DNA of 64,000 bases from the NCBI GenBank assembly GCA_014380365.1, contig JACMJZ010000025.1, forward strand, positions 310,001 to 374,000, in the 5' to 3' direction. This document shows positions 15,928 through 24,596 of the stretch, piece by piece. The position numbers were made by a program, and so were the translations under genes. The stretch is from Pyrinomonadaceae bacterium. Its GTDB lineage: Bacteria; Acidobacteriota; Blastocatellia; Pyrinomonadales; Pyrinomonadaceae. A model generated the notes under the pieces. It made no database searches and was not told where the DNA came from. It saw only the letters and a list, made by a program, of their open reading frames with translations. Position 1 is the stretch's first letter. Each line of letters starts with the position of its first letter.

Positions 15928-16161
15928 ATGTCAACAAACAGTGAGCAAATCCTCAAGGAAGCCTTGGCTCTAGGCCCGCAAGAGCGCGCCGAGTTAGTTG
16001 AACAGTTGTTAGCGACATTTCAATCGCCTCGTGATCCCCACATCGATGAGTTGTGGGCGCGCGAAGCCGAGGACCGTCTTGACGCTTTTGATCGAGGCGA
16101 ACTCAAGTCTGTTCCAGCGGAGGAAGTGTTTAGCAGAATCAAACAGCGACGCGCGAAATGA
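15928..16161 (+). CDS. Addiction-module antitoxin-type protein
   Basis: A 77-residue protein of the putative addiction-module component family. KEALALGPQERAELVEQLL is the family's helical start, and the acidic middle (DPHIDELWAREAEDRLDAFDRGELKSVPAEEVFSRI) is typical of these antitoxins. It would bind and neutralise the toxin encoded next. Its stop overlaps the toxin ATG (ATGA, 16158-16161), so translation is probably coupled. An AGGAG-like site lies before its ATG. Confidence 0.85.
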   Translation: MSTNSEQILKEALALGPQERAELVEQLLATFQSPRDPHIDELWAREAEDRLDAFDRGELKSVPAEEVFSRIKQRRAK

Positions 16162-16454
16162 AGATACGCTTTCTTGACCCGGCTCAGTCCGAATTTGACG
16201 ACGCGATAGACTATTATGACGAACGACGTGCCGGATTGGGCTTCGAGTTCGCGGAAGAAGTTGAGCAAGCATTGGAACGTATCGTTCACTATCCTGACGC
16301 CTGGTCGCCACTTTCATCGCGCGTGCGCCGTTGCGTCATCAATCGATTTCCTTACAGTGTCATATACGAAGTTCGATCCGAGATCATAATTGTTGTGGCG
16401 ATTCAACATCATCATCAAGAGCCAGAAAGCTGGCGATCCAGAGTTATCGTGTAG
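16158..16454 (+). CDS. RelE/ParE-superfamily toxin
   Basis: 98 residues. KIRFLDPAQSEFDDAIDYYDERRAGLGFEF is the usual ParE/RelE N-terminal helical hairpin, and RRCVINRFPYSVIYEV followed by a strand IIIVVAIQHHHQEPESW makes the beta-sheet core. ParE-type members poison gyrase and RelE-type members cut mRNA; the sequence alone does not decide between them. Paired with the antitoxin gene, with a 4-bp overlap. Confidence 0.87.
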   Translation: MKIRFLDPAQSEFDDAIDYYDERRAGLGFEFAEEVEQALERIVHYPDAWSPLSSRVRRCVINRFPYSVIYEVRSEIIIVVAIQHHHQEPESWRSRVIV

Positions 16455-16474
16455 TCGTACCTTTACCCTTGCTC

Positions 16475-16699
16475 ATGAGCTTCACCACAATCTTCATCAT
16501 CGGCGGCGTGGTCTTGCTGGCAATTCTTTTCCTGATTGCCCGGCTTGCGGTGCGCTGGGCGATTCGCGCGGCGATAGTTGGTGTAATTGTTATCGCACTT
16601 CTCGGCGGCGGCGTATTTTGGTGGTGGACTACGCGTCTGGCGCCCAAGCCTCCGCAAAAACAGCGCGCCGCGCCCACTCGGCGCACCCCTTCCAACTAA
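16475..16699 (+). CDS. Small membrane protein, unknown
   Basis: 74 residues. Two hydrophobic segments (TTIFIIGGVVLLAILFLIA and AAIVGVIVIALLGGGVFWWW) are separated by a short basic turn (RLAVRWAIR), with a Pro/Arg-rich soluble tail. This topology would put both ends on the same side. It begins 20 bp after the toxin gene and ends 10 bp before the MFS gene. No family recognised; it could also be a chance frame in a GC-rich gap, so confidence is moderate. Confidence 0.5.
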   Translation: MSFTTIFIIGGVVLLAILFLIARLAVRWAIRAAIVGVIVIALLGGGVFWWWTTRLAPKPPQKQRAAPTRRTPSN

Positions 16700-16709
16700 T
16701 GGCTGCATC

Positions 16710-18044
16710 ATGGGTGAAACCGATACCGACGCCGCCGACCAATTCGATGCGCGCATAAGTCCCGAGAAACTTGATGAAGGATCTCCCGGACTCTGGCGCC
16801 GGTATCGCCGGCTGCCGCGCAACGTCTTCGCCATCAGCCTCGTTAGTCTTCTAAACGACGTCTCGAGCGAAATCATCTACCCGCTGCTGCCGGTTTTTCT
16901 CAGCATAACTCTGGGTGTTTCCCCAAGAATTCTCGGAACGATCGAAGGCGCGGCTGAATCGGCCTCCAGCTTCCTCAAACTGTTTGCCGGACACTTCAGC
17001 GATCGCGCCGGCAAACGGAAGGGACTGGTTGTTTTTGGTTACGCGCTTTCCAGTGTGATACGGCCGTTGTTGGCGCTGGCGTCGACCTGGTATCAGGTGC
17101 TGGGCATTCGTCTGACTGACCGCGTGGGTAAGGGCATCCGTAGCGCGCCGCGGGACGCAATGATTGCTGATGCAGTAAGAATCGAAGAGCGCGGGTTGGC
17201 CTTTGGGTTTCACCGGGCGATGGATCATAGCGGCGCAGTAATCGGCCCTTTGATTGGCTATGTTTTGTTACTGCTGTTCGCAGCGGACCGCAACGCGCCC
17301 ACTGCCGGCGACTTCCAGAGTATTTTTCTGCTGGCTTCAATACCAGCACTCGCGGCTGTGCTGGTAGTTGTGTTCTTCGTCCGCGAATCAAAAAAACCAA
17401 CGATCCAGACCCCTGCGCCTGACACGACCGTTGCCCCGCCGCTGCGACTCTCTCTCCGGGGCTTTGACAGTAACTTCAAACGCTTCCTGCCAATCGTTGC
17501 CTTATTTACTCTTTCGAATTCCTCCGATTTTTTCCTAATACTGCGGGCGAGTGATGCTGGAGTATCCATTGCCAGCATTCCGTTGCTTTGGGCCGGACTC
17601 CATGTAACTAAGGTCTTGAGTTCAATCTTTGGTGGCGACCTGTCGGACCGGCTTGGCCGCAGACGGCTAATTGTTTCGGGTTGGATCCTTTACGCCGCTG
17701 TCTACGCCGGCTTCGCTTTTGTTTCGAATCAAGTTTCCGTCTGGATACTCTTCCTGATCTATGGAATCTATTTTGGTCTCGCGGAAGGCGCGGAGAAGGC
17801 ATTGGTTGCCGACCTGGTGCGGCCGGAACAACGAGGCACCGCCTACGGACTGTATAATCTCGCTTTTGGGATCACTGTGTTCCCAGCGTCACTGCTCATG
17901 GGTGCGGTGTGGGAATGGCGCGGCCCGCAGACGGCGTTTCTACTTAGCGCGGCGCTCGGCGCAACCGCTGCTTTGCTGCTAATGCTCGTAGTGAAACCGA
18001 GTCCAAGCAGAAGCCCGACCGTGAGGGAGGGCCCGGCTTCGTGA
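16710..18044 (+). CDS. MFS transporter
   Basis: A 444-residue, 12-span major facilitator. The loop 2-3 motif is GHFSDRAGKRKGLVVFGYAL, repeated in the second half as GDLSDRLGRRRLIVSGWIL. DRVGKGIRSAPRDAMIAD is typical of a subgroup found widely in bacteria with unknown substrate. The start at ATG 16710 (MGETDTDAAD) is the most sensible, as upstream in-frame codons are not membrane-protein-like. The last residues (SPSRSPTVREGPAS) are encoded by one arm of the dispersed GCCCGACCGT repeat, so the original stop was probably replaced by repeat sequence. Confidence 0.85.
   Translation: MGETDTDAADQFDARISPEKLDEGSPGLWRRYRRLPRNVFAISLVSLLNDVSSEIIYPLLPVFLSITLGVSPRILGTIEGAAESASSFLKLFAGHFSDRAGKRKGLVVFGYALSSVIRPLLALASTWYQVLGIRLTDRVGKGIRSAPRDAMIADAVRIEERGLAFGFHRAMDHSGAVIGPLIGYVLLLLFAADRNAPTAGDFQSIFLLASIPALAAVLVVVFFVRESKKPTIQTPAPDTTVAPPLRLSLRGFDSNFKRFLPIVALFTLSNSSDFFLILRASDAGVSIASIPLLWAGLHVTKVLSSIFGGDLSDRLGRRRLIVSGWILYAAVYAGFAFVSNQVSVWILFLIYGIYFGLAEGAEKALVADLVRPEQRGTAYGLYNLAFGITVFPASLLMGAVWEWRGPQTAFLLSAALGATAALLLMLVVKPSPSRSPTVREGPAS
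18012..18032. repeat. GCCCGACCGT/GGGAGGGC repeat, single arm inside a gene end
   Basis: One arm of the repeat family seen at 11380 and 15354 lies inside the last codons of the MFS gene. A short GGGC/GCCC hairpin follows up to the stop. It shows that this repeat can alter C-termini. Confidence 0.7.
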
Positions 18045-18122
18045 GCCCTTGCTAACGCGCGGGTTTCCGCTATGAGTCGTTGCGCGCGGGCTTCCGCCAG
18101 AAACTGTCAGCCAAACTACTAA

Positions 18123-19904
18123 ATGAATTATCAGATAATCAAAACAGCGGAAGCGCTCCGCAAAGCAGTGGAATCCTTGTCCAACCATCAGGTCTTAGGA
18201 CTCGACACCGAAACTACCGAGCTTGATCCTTACGTCGGCCGGCTGCGCTTGATCCAACTCGCCACCCCGAATGGCGTTCACATCATCGACCTCGATGCTT
18301 TCAGCGGCAGTAACGGCGATCTGCGCGAATCAAACGCACTCGCCCCACTGCGCGATCTGCTTTCGGCACCGCGTCCGATCAAGATCGCGCATAACGCAAA
18401 GTTTGACGCGAAGTTTATCAAGCACCATCTGGGCACGGAACTGAATGGGGTCTTCGATACGCTGCTCGCCAGCCAGTTGATCGGAGCGGGTGATATCGAA
18501 GAACGCCATGGCCTCGACACGGTAGCTTCGCGTTATCTGAACGAATCGGTTGATAAAACCGAGCGGCTCAGCAACTGGAACTTTGAGCTTTCCGAAGCGC
18601 AGCTCGAATATGCCGCCCGGGACGCGGCTATCCTGATCCCACTCCGCGAGAAGTTGTTTGAGCGTTTGAAATCCGATTCGCTAATGGACGTCGCTCGCCT
18701 CGAATTCGACTGCATCATGGTCGTGGCTGAGATGGAGTTAACGGGCTTTTACATGCACAAGGATCGCTGGCTCGAGCAGTTGGCGATTGTTGACAAGAGG
18801 CGAAACCAGCTCGCCGAGGAGTTGCAGAGTGTACTCGCGGAAGAGTCTTCGCAAGGAACGCTTTTCGGTGGGCCGCAGCGTGACGACATCAATCTGGATT
18901 CGCACCAGCAGTTGACGAAAGCGCTGGTGCGACTGGGTATCACAGTTCCCGATTCCACGCGAAACTGGAAACTTCAGCCGCTCGCCGCCGAGTATCCAGT
19001 TATCGGAACGCTGTTGGAATACCGCACCGTGCAAAAAGCTCTGACGAGTTACGGTCAGAACATGATTGATTTGATCAACCCCACGACGAACCGATTGCAT
19101 GCCGACTTCCGACAGATTGGCGCTCCGACCGGACGTTTCTCGTGTACGAACCCAAACATTCAGCAGGTGCCGCACGCGGTTGAGTATCGTCGCTGCTTCA
19201 GCGGATATCCGGCAGGCAGGAAGTTGATCATCGCCGACTATTCGCAGATTGAGTTGCGTATTCTGGCGGAGTTCTCCGGTGATCGTGCCTTCATCAATGC
19301 GTTCAAGTCTGGCGCGGACCTGCACAAGGTCACGGCTGCGGAAGTCTTCGGCGTCAGCGTGGATCAGGTGACGCGGGAACAGCGAGATTTTGCCAAGCGC
19401 CTGAACTTCGGGGTGGTCTACGGCATTGGCGCTCAAAGGTTCTCAATCATGACGGGTCTGGGCGTTCCGGAAGCGGAGAACGTCTTGCGCAAATACTTCG
19501 CCACGTATCGGGGTCTCGATACTTATCTTCACGAAGCCGCTGACCGCGCCGTGCGCGAGCGTCAGGCAAGAACGGGCTCCGGGCGGCTAGTCCGTTTTCG
19601 CTATGACGAACAGGATCGTCAGCAGATTTCAATGACGAAGCGCAACGGCAAGAACACGCCTATCCAGGGAACCAGCGCTGACATACTGAAGCGTGCGCTC
19701 CGCCTCCTGAAAGATGAGTTGAGGGACACGAACGCGCAGATCGTTAACATCATTCATGACGAGGTTGTCGTGGAGGCCGATGCCGGCGAGGCCCAGGATG
19801 TAGCGGAGAAAGTCGAAAGGGCGATGCGCGTTGCGGGTGAGGAATACGTCAAGACCGTGCCGGTAAAAGTGGAAACTGAAATCGCGGACGAGTGGGTGAA
19901 GTAG
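18123..19904 (+). CDS. Klenow-like family-A DNA polymerase with 3'-5' exonuclease
   Basis: 593 residues. Residues about 1-190 are a DnaQ-like/PolA 3'-5' exonuclease domain with LDTETTELDP (Asp28 and Glu30), NAKFDAKFI and YAARDAAIL. Residues about 200-593 are the family-A polymerase: motif A IIADYSQIELRIL (near residue 370), motif B KRLNFGVVYGIG with RDFAKR, and motif C NIIHDEVVVEA (near 545). The N-terminal 5' nuclease of PolA is absent, so the whole chain resembles the Klenow fragment in content and size. It could act in repair or replace the polymerase part of PolI. The residues for both activities look present. Confidence 0.93.
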   Translation: MNYQIIKTAEALRKAVESLSNHQVLGLDTETTELDPYVGRLRLIQLATPNGVHIIDLDAFSGSNGDLRESNALAPLRDLLSAPRPIKIAHNAKFDAKFIKHHLGTELNGVFDTLLASQLIGAGDIEERHGLDTVASRYLNESVDKTERLSNWNFELSEAQLEYAARDAAILIPLREKLFERLKSDSLMDVARLEFDCIMVVAEMELTGFYMHKDRWLEQLAIVDKRRNQLAEELQSVLAEESSQGTLFGGPQRDDINLDSHQQLTKALVRLGITVPDSTRNWKLQPLAAEYPVIGTLLEYRTVQKALTSYGQNMIDLINPTTNRLHADFRQIGAPTGRFSCTNPNIQQVPHAVEYRRCFSGYPAGRKLIIADYSQIELRILAEFSGDRAFINAFKSGADLHKVTAAEVFGVSVDQVTREQRDFAKRLNFGVVYGIGAQRFSIMTGLGVPEAENVLRKYFATYRGLDTYLHEAADRAVRERQARTGSGRLVRFRYDEQDRQQISMTKRNGKNTPIQGTSADILKRALRLLKDELRDTNAQIVNIIHDEVVVEADAGEAQDVAEKVERAMRVAGEEYVKTVPVKVETEIADEWVK

Positions 19905-19975
19905 GCAAGGATGAAGGAAAAGCGGCTCTGCCGCTGTGGTCGCGAACACTTGGGTTGTGACAAATCCGACGCGCT

Positions 19976-21514
19976 TCAGGTGCCCTGCTTTCGGCGCCAC
20001 AAGAAGTAAACAGGGATGCCCGTTATGACGAGCAGGTAACCAATTCCTGACGTCGAAGGCGCGAGATAAGCCAGGTCGAGGACAATCAGCACCGCCAGGA
20101 AAATATAGACGAGCGGCACAAGCGGATATCCAAAGGTACGATAGGGCCGTTCGATCTCCGGAGCTTTTCGTCTCATCACAATCACCGCCCCCACCATCAA
20201 GGCATAAAAGATCAAGTCGACTGAAATGATGTATTCGAGCAACTGTGTGTAGACGTTGCCGTAGACCAGTGCACCCGTCTCCGGGTTAGTTGTAATTGTT
20301 CGCGGCAAGGTTAAGAGCGCGGCCCATATGCCCTGAAGAACAAGCGCCACCGCCGGAACGTGATGGCGATTCAGTGCGCCCACGCGTTGGAAGAAGAGAT
20401 TGTCGCGGGCCATTGCGTAGTAAACGCGCGCGCCGGCCAGAATCAAACCGTTATTGCAGCCAAACGTCGAGATCATAATGGCGATCGCCATCAGGACGGT
20501 TCCGCGCGGACCGAAGATGGCTTGCATCGTCGCCGTCGCGACGCGGTTCTGTGGCGCGTTCTGAATTCCGGCAAGCGGCAAGGTAACGATGTAAGCGAGG
20601 TTTGCCAGCAGGTAAAGCGCGACCACCAACCCGCAACCGATTAAAAGCGCGCGTGGTAAGTTGCGGCCCGGGTCGCGAACTTCGCCGCCGGTGAACGTTA
20701 CATTGTTCCAGGCCGATTGCGCGAATAATGGGCCAACCATCGCTTTTCCCAGGAGCAGTACCAGGGCCAGGCCCATCAACCCACTCGCGCCGGCATCGAA
20801 GCCGAGTTGAGACACCGCCGGCTTCCAGCCATTGTCCCAGGGAGTCCACCACGACGAAGTATAGGCCGCGCTGCCGTCGTTCCAACCGAGCGCCAGGCCA
20901 AGCACGATCAACCCGAGCAGCGCTGCGGTCTTCGTAAACGTGAAAGTGTTTTGAATAACCCTACCGGTTCTCAGGCCGCGAGTGTTTGTCAGCGTCAGGA
21001 ACAGAATCATCCCGAGCGCCAGGAGCTGTTGAGTTGACAAGCTCAGCGCGTAGCCGTTGAAGGCAACTGAACCTATCTTGAACGGGTTGAAGATCGCGAT
21101 GGGCGCAATCAAATACCTGTCGGCGGCAACTGTATCGGTGAGTACGCCGGTGAAGTTTGCAAACGCGACTGCGACCGCGGCAATCGTTCCAGTTTGGATG
21201 ATGAGAAACAGCGACCAGCCGAACAGGAAACCGACGGAGGGACTGTAAGCTTCGCGCAGAAAAACATACTGTCCGCCAGCGCGCGGCCACATCGCCGCCA
21301 ACTCGGCGCAACAAAGCGCACCGGTGATGGTGAGCAGTCCGGCAAGTCCCCAGGCCACCAACAACCATCCCGGCGATCCCACCAACCGCGAAGATTCCGC
21401 TGAGACAAGAAAAATTCCTGAGCCAATCATCGAGCCGACGACAATCATCGTGGCATCGAGCAGGCCGAACCCGCGTACAAGTTTTGGAGAAGAGTTGTTA
21501 GCCGCTTCACTCAT
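19976..21514 (-). CDS. APC-family amino acid permease
   Basis: 512 residues, about twelve spans. The first span has the APC signature MIVVGSMIGSGIFLV. CAELAAMWPRAGGQYVFLREA is the conserved loop after span 3, and GLAGLLTITGAL, TKTAALLGLI and ARVYYAMARD are also typical. It would import amino acids or exchange them. I chose Met at 21514 (MSEAANNSSPKLVRGFGLLD); an in-frame Met at 21577 adds 21 hydrophilic residues. Substrate not predictable. It converges with the polymerase gene, with a small AGCGG/CCGCT hairpin in the gap. Confidence 0.88.
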   Translation of the reverse strand: MSEAANNSSPKLVRGFGLLDATMIVVGSMIGSGIFLVSAESSRLVGSPGWLLVAWGLAGLLTITGALCCAELAAMWPRAGGQYVFLREAYSPSVGFLFGWSLFLIIQTGTIAAVAVAFANFTGVLTDTVAADRYLIAPIAIFNPFKIGSVAFNGYALSLSTQQLLALGMILFLTLTNTRGLRTGRVIQNTFTFTKTAALLGLIVLGLALGWNDGSAAYTSSWWTPWDNGWKPAVSQLGFDAGASGLMGLALVLLLGKAMVGPLFAQSAWNNVTFTGGEVRDPGRNLPRALLIGCGLVVALYLLANLAYIVTLPLAGIQNAPQNRVATATMQAIFGPRGTVLMAIAIMISTFGCNNGLILAGARVYYAMARDNLFFQRVGALNRHHVPAVALVLQGIWAALLTLPRTITTNPETGALVYGNVYTQLLEYIISVDLIFYALMVGAVIVMRRKAPEIERPYRTFGYPLVPLVYIFLAVLIVLDLAYLAPSTSGIGYLLVITGIPVYFLWRRKQGT

Positions 21515-21607
21515 GAGTGCGCGAGGGTATAGTTGCCGAGAGGGTTTAATGTCAAGGAGGATTTGCGGGGACACCAAGCGCCAACGCGGGAACTAAGGGC
21601 CTAACGG

Positions 21608-22051
21608 CTATTCATTTCTTAAGCCGCGAACAAGCATCCACACGCCGAAACTGAAGACGACCGCAAGAAAGGTGAACTTGAGCACCAGCCAAAACTTCCA
21701 TTGACCGACGGTATTACTGCCCGCACCTTTTATTCGTTTGACTTCCGGCTTTTCTGGCAGGTACTCCACTTCAAGAAGGTTAGGTATTTCGTGCAACGTG
21801 TCGAACCCTCTATGAACGGTGCCGTGTGTTCCATCTCTCATGCGATAGCCATACTCGCCAGCTGCGCCCCTACGACCAGACCGCACAACGACAAGCGTTG
21901 CGGGAACTACTTGCGCGTGATCAATCAACGCCCGTTCGTCAATAGCGTCCTGCCAGAAAAACAGGGCTAACAGAGGACACCCCACAATGCCGATTAGACC
22001 CGGAGGTACGGTCTTCCGTCGTAGGAGTCGAATAAGCTGACTTAGAATCAC
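21608..22051 (-). CDS. DUF3592-like membrane protein
   Basis: 147 residues with an N-terminal span (PPGLIGIVGCPLLALFFW), an extracytoplasmic beta-rich middle (AQVVPATLVVVRSGRRG, then LLEVEYLPEKPEVKRIKG) and a C-terminal span (FWLVLKFTFLAVVFSFGVWML). The order and the EVEYLPEKP motif fit DUF3592-type proteins of unknown function. The gap to the permease is short and the direction is the same. Confidence 0.6.
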   Translation of the reverse strand: MILSQLIRLLRRKTVPPGLIGIVGCPLLALFFWQDAIDERALIDHAQVVPATLVVVRSGRRGAAGEYGYRMRDGTHGTVHRGFDTLHEIPNLLEVEYLPEKPEVKRIKGAGSNTVGQWKFWLVLKFTFLAVVFSFGVWMLVRGLRNE

Positions 22052-22530
22052 GGCGGCCGTAGGCTAAGTCGCCCGCCCAACGTATGTCAACCAACTGAAA
22101 TCAGCACTACAGAATTGCAGCACTACCTAATCTCTTTAAGCCTTTACTTTTCAGCTCACACTTGAGTAGGATGTCCCCGTTGATAAGGGCTAGGCACACG
22201 AATTCAGTTGCCGTTAGCTAAGGCATTCGCAAGCCGCCCGCTGAATGATGGGCAAGCCGCCGCCGTTGAGCGGCCGCTGTTTATACTTTTGAGCCGTCGC
22301 TGTTGATGCTTTTAGCCTGCCGCAAACGGGCCCGCCGTGTCCTTATTGCAAATTAGCCGTCCGCTTTTGGTTTCGGAACATTTCCCTTGTTCTTCGGCCA
22401 GACGTGGACGGCTTTTTACTTGGTTTGCAATACTACAGAAGCGCGGTCGATGGAACGCCTGCATGCCACTGCGCGCAAATGTTTTCATCCACCTCACACA
22501 TGGGACCCGCTATCTGGAATCCTGGTGGAA
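22052..22530. other. Gene-free stretch of about 480 bp
   Basis: I see no convincing gene here on either strand. An inverted pair ATTGCAAA...AGCCGTCC (22345-22361) and GGACGGC...TTTGCAAT (22406-22431) could form a structure, and GC-rich direct repeats (AAGCCGCC) occur near 22230-22260. Function unknown. Confidence 0.4.
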
Positions 22531-22803
22531 TCAAGCCACTTCCTTCTCGTATCGAATCACCGGAACGCTCATTGTTCGTCGTTTAGGAGTCCGCCTCAAG
22601 TTGCCGATGAGCGTCGCGAGTTCACGACCAACGTCGGCCTTGACGATCTTCTCCCCGCATTGAGGACAGACGCCGGCGGGTACAGATTCAATCACTATCA
22701 GCTTTCCCTTCAACCAGAAGTCCTGACTGACCCTCTTGGCCTCCATCTGCTCGCCGCAGATGTGGCATTTGCCGTAATCATAAGTGGCTTTGTTGGTACT
22801 CAT
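22531..22803 (-). CDS. YgiT-type zinc finger protein (antitoxin-like)
   Basis: 90 residues. Two CxxC knuckles, CHIC at residues 13-16 and CPQC near 46-49, form the YgiT/MqsA N-terminal zinc-binding unit, with VIESVPAGVCPQCGEKIV as the family core. The HTH part of MqsA is missing. Proteins of this type usually pair with a small DUF4258 or RelE-like partner, as here: the DUF4258 gene ends 4 bp upstream in the same operon. Probable antitoxin or regulator of that partner. Confidence 0.85.
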   Translation of the reverse strand: MSTNKATYDYGKCHICGEQMEAKRVSQDFWLKGKLIVIESVPAGVCPQCGEKIVKADVGRELATLIGNLRRTPKRRTMSVPVIRYEKEVA

Positions 22804-22807
22804 GTCT

Positions 22808-23086
22808 TTACTCTATCGCGTAGGTGGTTATAAACAGAAGTTTGCCAGTCTCTTTCAGTCGACAGATTACCGCAACCTCACGTCCGTCAGTTGCAGCGCC
22901 GACTATCTCATAACGAATGCCCCGCGGGTCGCGTTTGAACCTTCGCCGGATGCGGCCCGTTGCGACTACTCTTTCGATGTCGGCAAAGAGTAAGTCATCA
23001 TTTGCCATTTCTTCAAAGAAATGCGGGATCGCAAACTCATATTCACCATCCAACACTTTCTTTTTTATGACATCAATGATAGCCAC
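22808..23086 (-). CDS. DUF4258 protein, probable toxin partner
   Basis: 92 residues with a GTG start preceded by AGAGGA. The sequence EFAIPHFFEEMANDDLLFADIERVVATGRI and DPRGIRYEIVG, then VAVICRLKETGKLLFITTYAIE, fits DUF4258, a small fold related to RelE/BrnT-like toxins. The C-terminal strand FITTYAIE is typical. It is the first gene of a two-gene operon with the YgiT-finger gene. A toxin role is inferred from this arrangement and has not been shown here. Confidence 0.8.
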   Translation of the reverse strand: MAIIDVIKKKVLDGEYEFAIPHFFEEMANDDLLFADIERVVATGRIRRRFKRDPRGIRYEIVGAATDGREVAVICRLKETGKLLFITTYAIE

Positions 23087-23244
23087 AGTCGATTTTCCTC
23101 TCGATCTGTTTAATGAATCTTAGCACCGGCATGATAATGAGAAAAACCTCTGCTTGACAGTGCGCGCTACGCTCAATAGTCTTGCCTGCTTGGATTCTGC
23201 GACGGTTTTTATTCAATAACACTGATGAGGGAAAGACGAATTAC

Positions 23245-24582
23245 ATGATCAAGGAACAGATTCTCGAGTTAATTAAGACGAAGCAGGCGCGCGTCGGCGT
23301 GGTGGGACTGGGTTACGTCGGTCTGCCGTTGCTGACGGAATTTGCGCGCGCGGGCTACGACGCTATCGGCTTTGAAGTTGACGCGAAGAAGGCCGATCAG
23401 ATCAACGCTGGTGTGTCCTACATCGGCGATGTCGATTCGGCGGTCATGAAGAAGCTGGTCGAGAACAAGCGGTTGCGCGCGACGATAGATTTTGACCATT
23501 TAGCTAATTGCGATGCAATCATCATTTGCGTGCCGACGCCGCTCAGGAAAACTAAGGAGCCGGATGTTTCCTACATACTGGCGGCGGCAGAGGAGATCAA
23601 GCAGCGGCTGCGCCAGGGACAGTTGATCATCCTGGAGTCAACCACCTATCCGGGTACGACTGACGAAGTCTTGTTGCCAATGTTTGAGTCGACCGGCCTC
23701 AAGCTTGACGAAGATTTCCTGTTGGCGTTTTCACCGGAACGCGTTGACCCCGGCAACCCGAAGTTTCAAACGCACAACATTCCCAAGGTGGTCGGTGGTG
23801 TCACGCCCAATTCAACGGAGGTGGCGGCCTATCTCTATTCACAAATCGTGCGCGAGGTGCACGCAGTTAGCTCGGCGCGCGTCGCGGAAACTGCCAAACT
23901 GCTGGAGAACACATTTCGCGCAGTGAATATTGGCATGGCCAACGAGATGGCCCGGCTTTGCTACGCGCTGAACATTGATACCTGGGAAGTGATTCGCGCG
24001 GCGGCAACGAAGCCGTTTGGGTTCATGGCTTTTTATCCTGGCCCCGGCATTGGCGGCCATTGCATTCCGCTCGACCCGCATTATTTGTCGTGGAAGGCGC
24101 GCCAGCATGGGTTCGATTCGCGCTTCATTGGTCTGGCGGAAGAGGTGAACTCGCGCATGCCGGATCACGTGGTGCAGTTGGTTTCGGATGGATTGAACGA
24201 CGAAAGCAAATCGATGAAGGGTTCGCGAATTTTGTTACTGGGAGTTGCGTATAAGAAGGATATTGACGACGTACGCGAAAGTCCGGCGCTTTCGATCATC
24301 GATCGGCTGCGGGCGAAAGGCGCCAACGTCAGTTATCACGATCCATTCGTTAAGGAAGTGCGTTTCGACGACGCGCACACTGAAGGTGGCGGAGAACCGC
24401 TCGAGTCAGTGCCATTGACCGACGATGAGTTGCGCCAGACTGACTGCGTCGTAATCGTCGCAAACCACACGGGGACCGACTACCAGCGGGTCTGTCAGAT
24501 AAGTTCCTTGATTGTTGATACGCGGAATGCGCTCAATGGCGATTTGAGACGGGGCAGCACCGCGCGGATCATTCGGTTGTAG
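23245..24582 (+). CDS. UDP-sugar 6-dehydrogenase (WecC/WbpA/Ugd type)
   Basis: 445 residues. The NAD-binding motif VGVVGLGYVGLPLL is at the N-terminus, and the catalytic Cys273 is in GIGGHCIPLDPHYLSW. The C-terminal domain (LLLGVAYKKDIDDVRESPAL) is complete. It oxidises a UDP-hexose or UDP-N-acetylhexosamine to the uronic acid with 2 NAD. The family branch with GIGGHC and VRESPAL acts mostly on UDP-GlcNAc or UDP-ManNAc. The nearby wecB homologue makes UDP-ManNAc, so a UDP-ManNAcA route is plausible. Start at ATG 23245; an upstream in-frame start would add unrelated residues. Confidence 0.9.
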   Translation: MIKEQILELIKTKQARVGVVGLGYVGLPLLTEFARAGYDAIGFEVDAKKADQINAGVSYIGDVDSAVMKKLVENKRLRATIDFDHLANCDAIIICVPTPLRKTKEPDVSYILAAAEEIKQRLRQGQLIILESTTYPGTTDEVLLPMFESTGLKLDEDFLLAFSPERVDPGNPKFQTHNIPKVVGGVTPNSTEVAAYLYSQIVREVHAVSSARVAETAKLLENTFRAVNIGMANEMARLCYALNIDTWEVIRAAATKPFGFMAFYPGPGIGGHCIPLDPHYLSWKARQHGFDSRFIGLAEEVNSRMPDHVVQLVSDGLNDESKSMKGSRILLLGVAYKKDIDDVRESPALSIIDRLRAKGANVSYHDPFVKEVRFDDAHTEGGGEPLESVPLTDDELRQTDCVVIVANHTGTDYQRVCQISSLIVDTRNALNGDLRRGSTARIIRL

Positions 24583-24596
24583 CTCAACTTCTGGAG

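Noticed and set aside
18054-18101. Direct repeat CGCGCGGG(T/C)TTCCGC after the MFS gene
   Set aside because: Only two short copies seen; too little to call a defined element.
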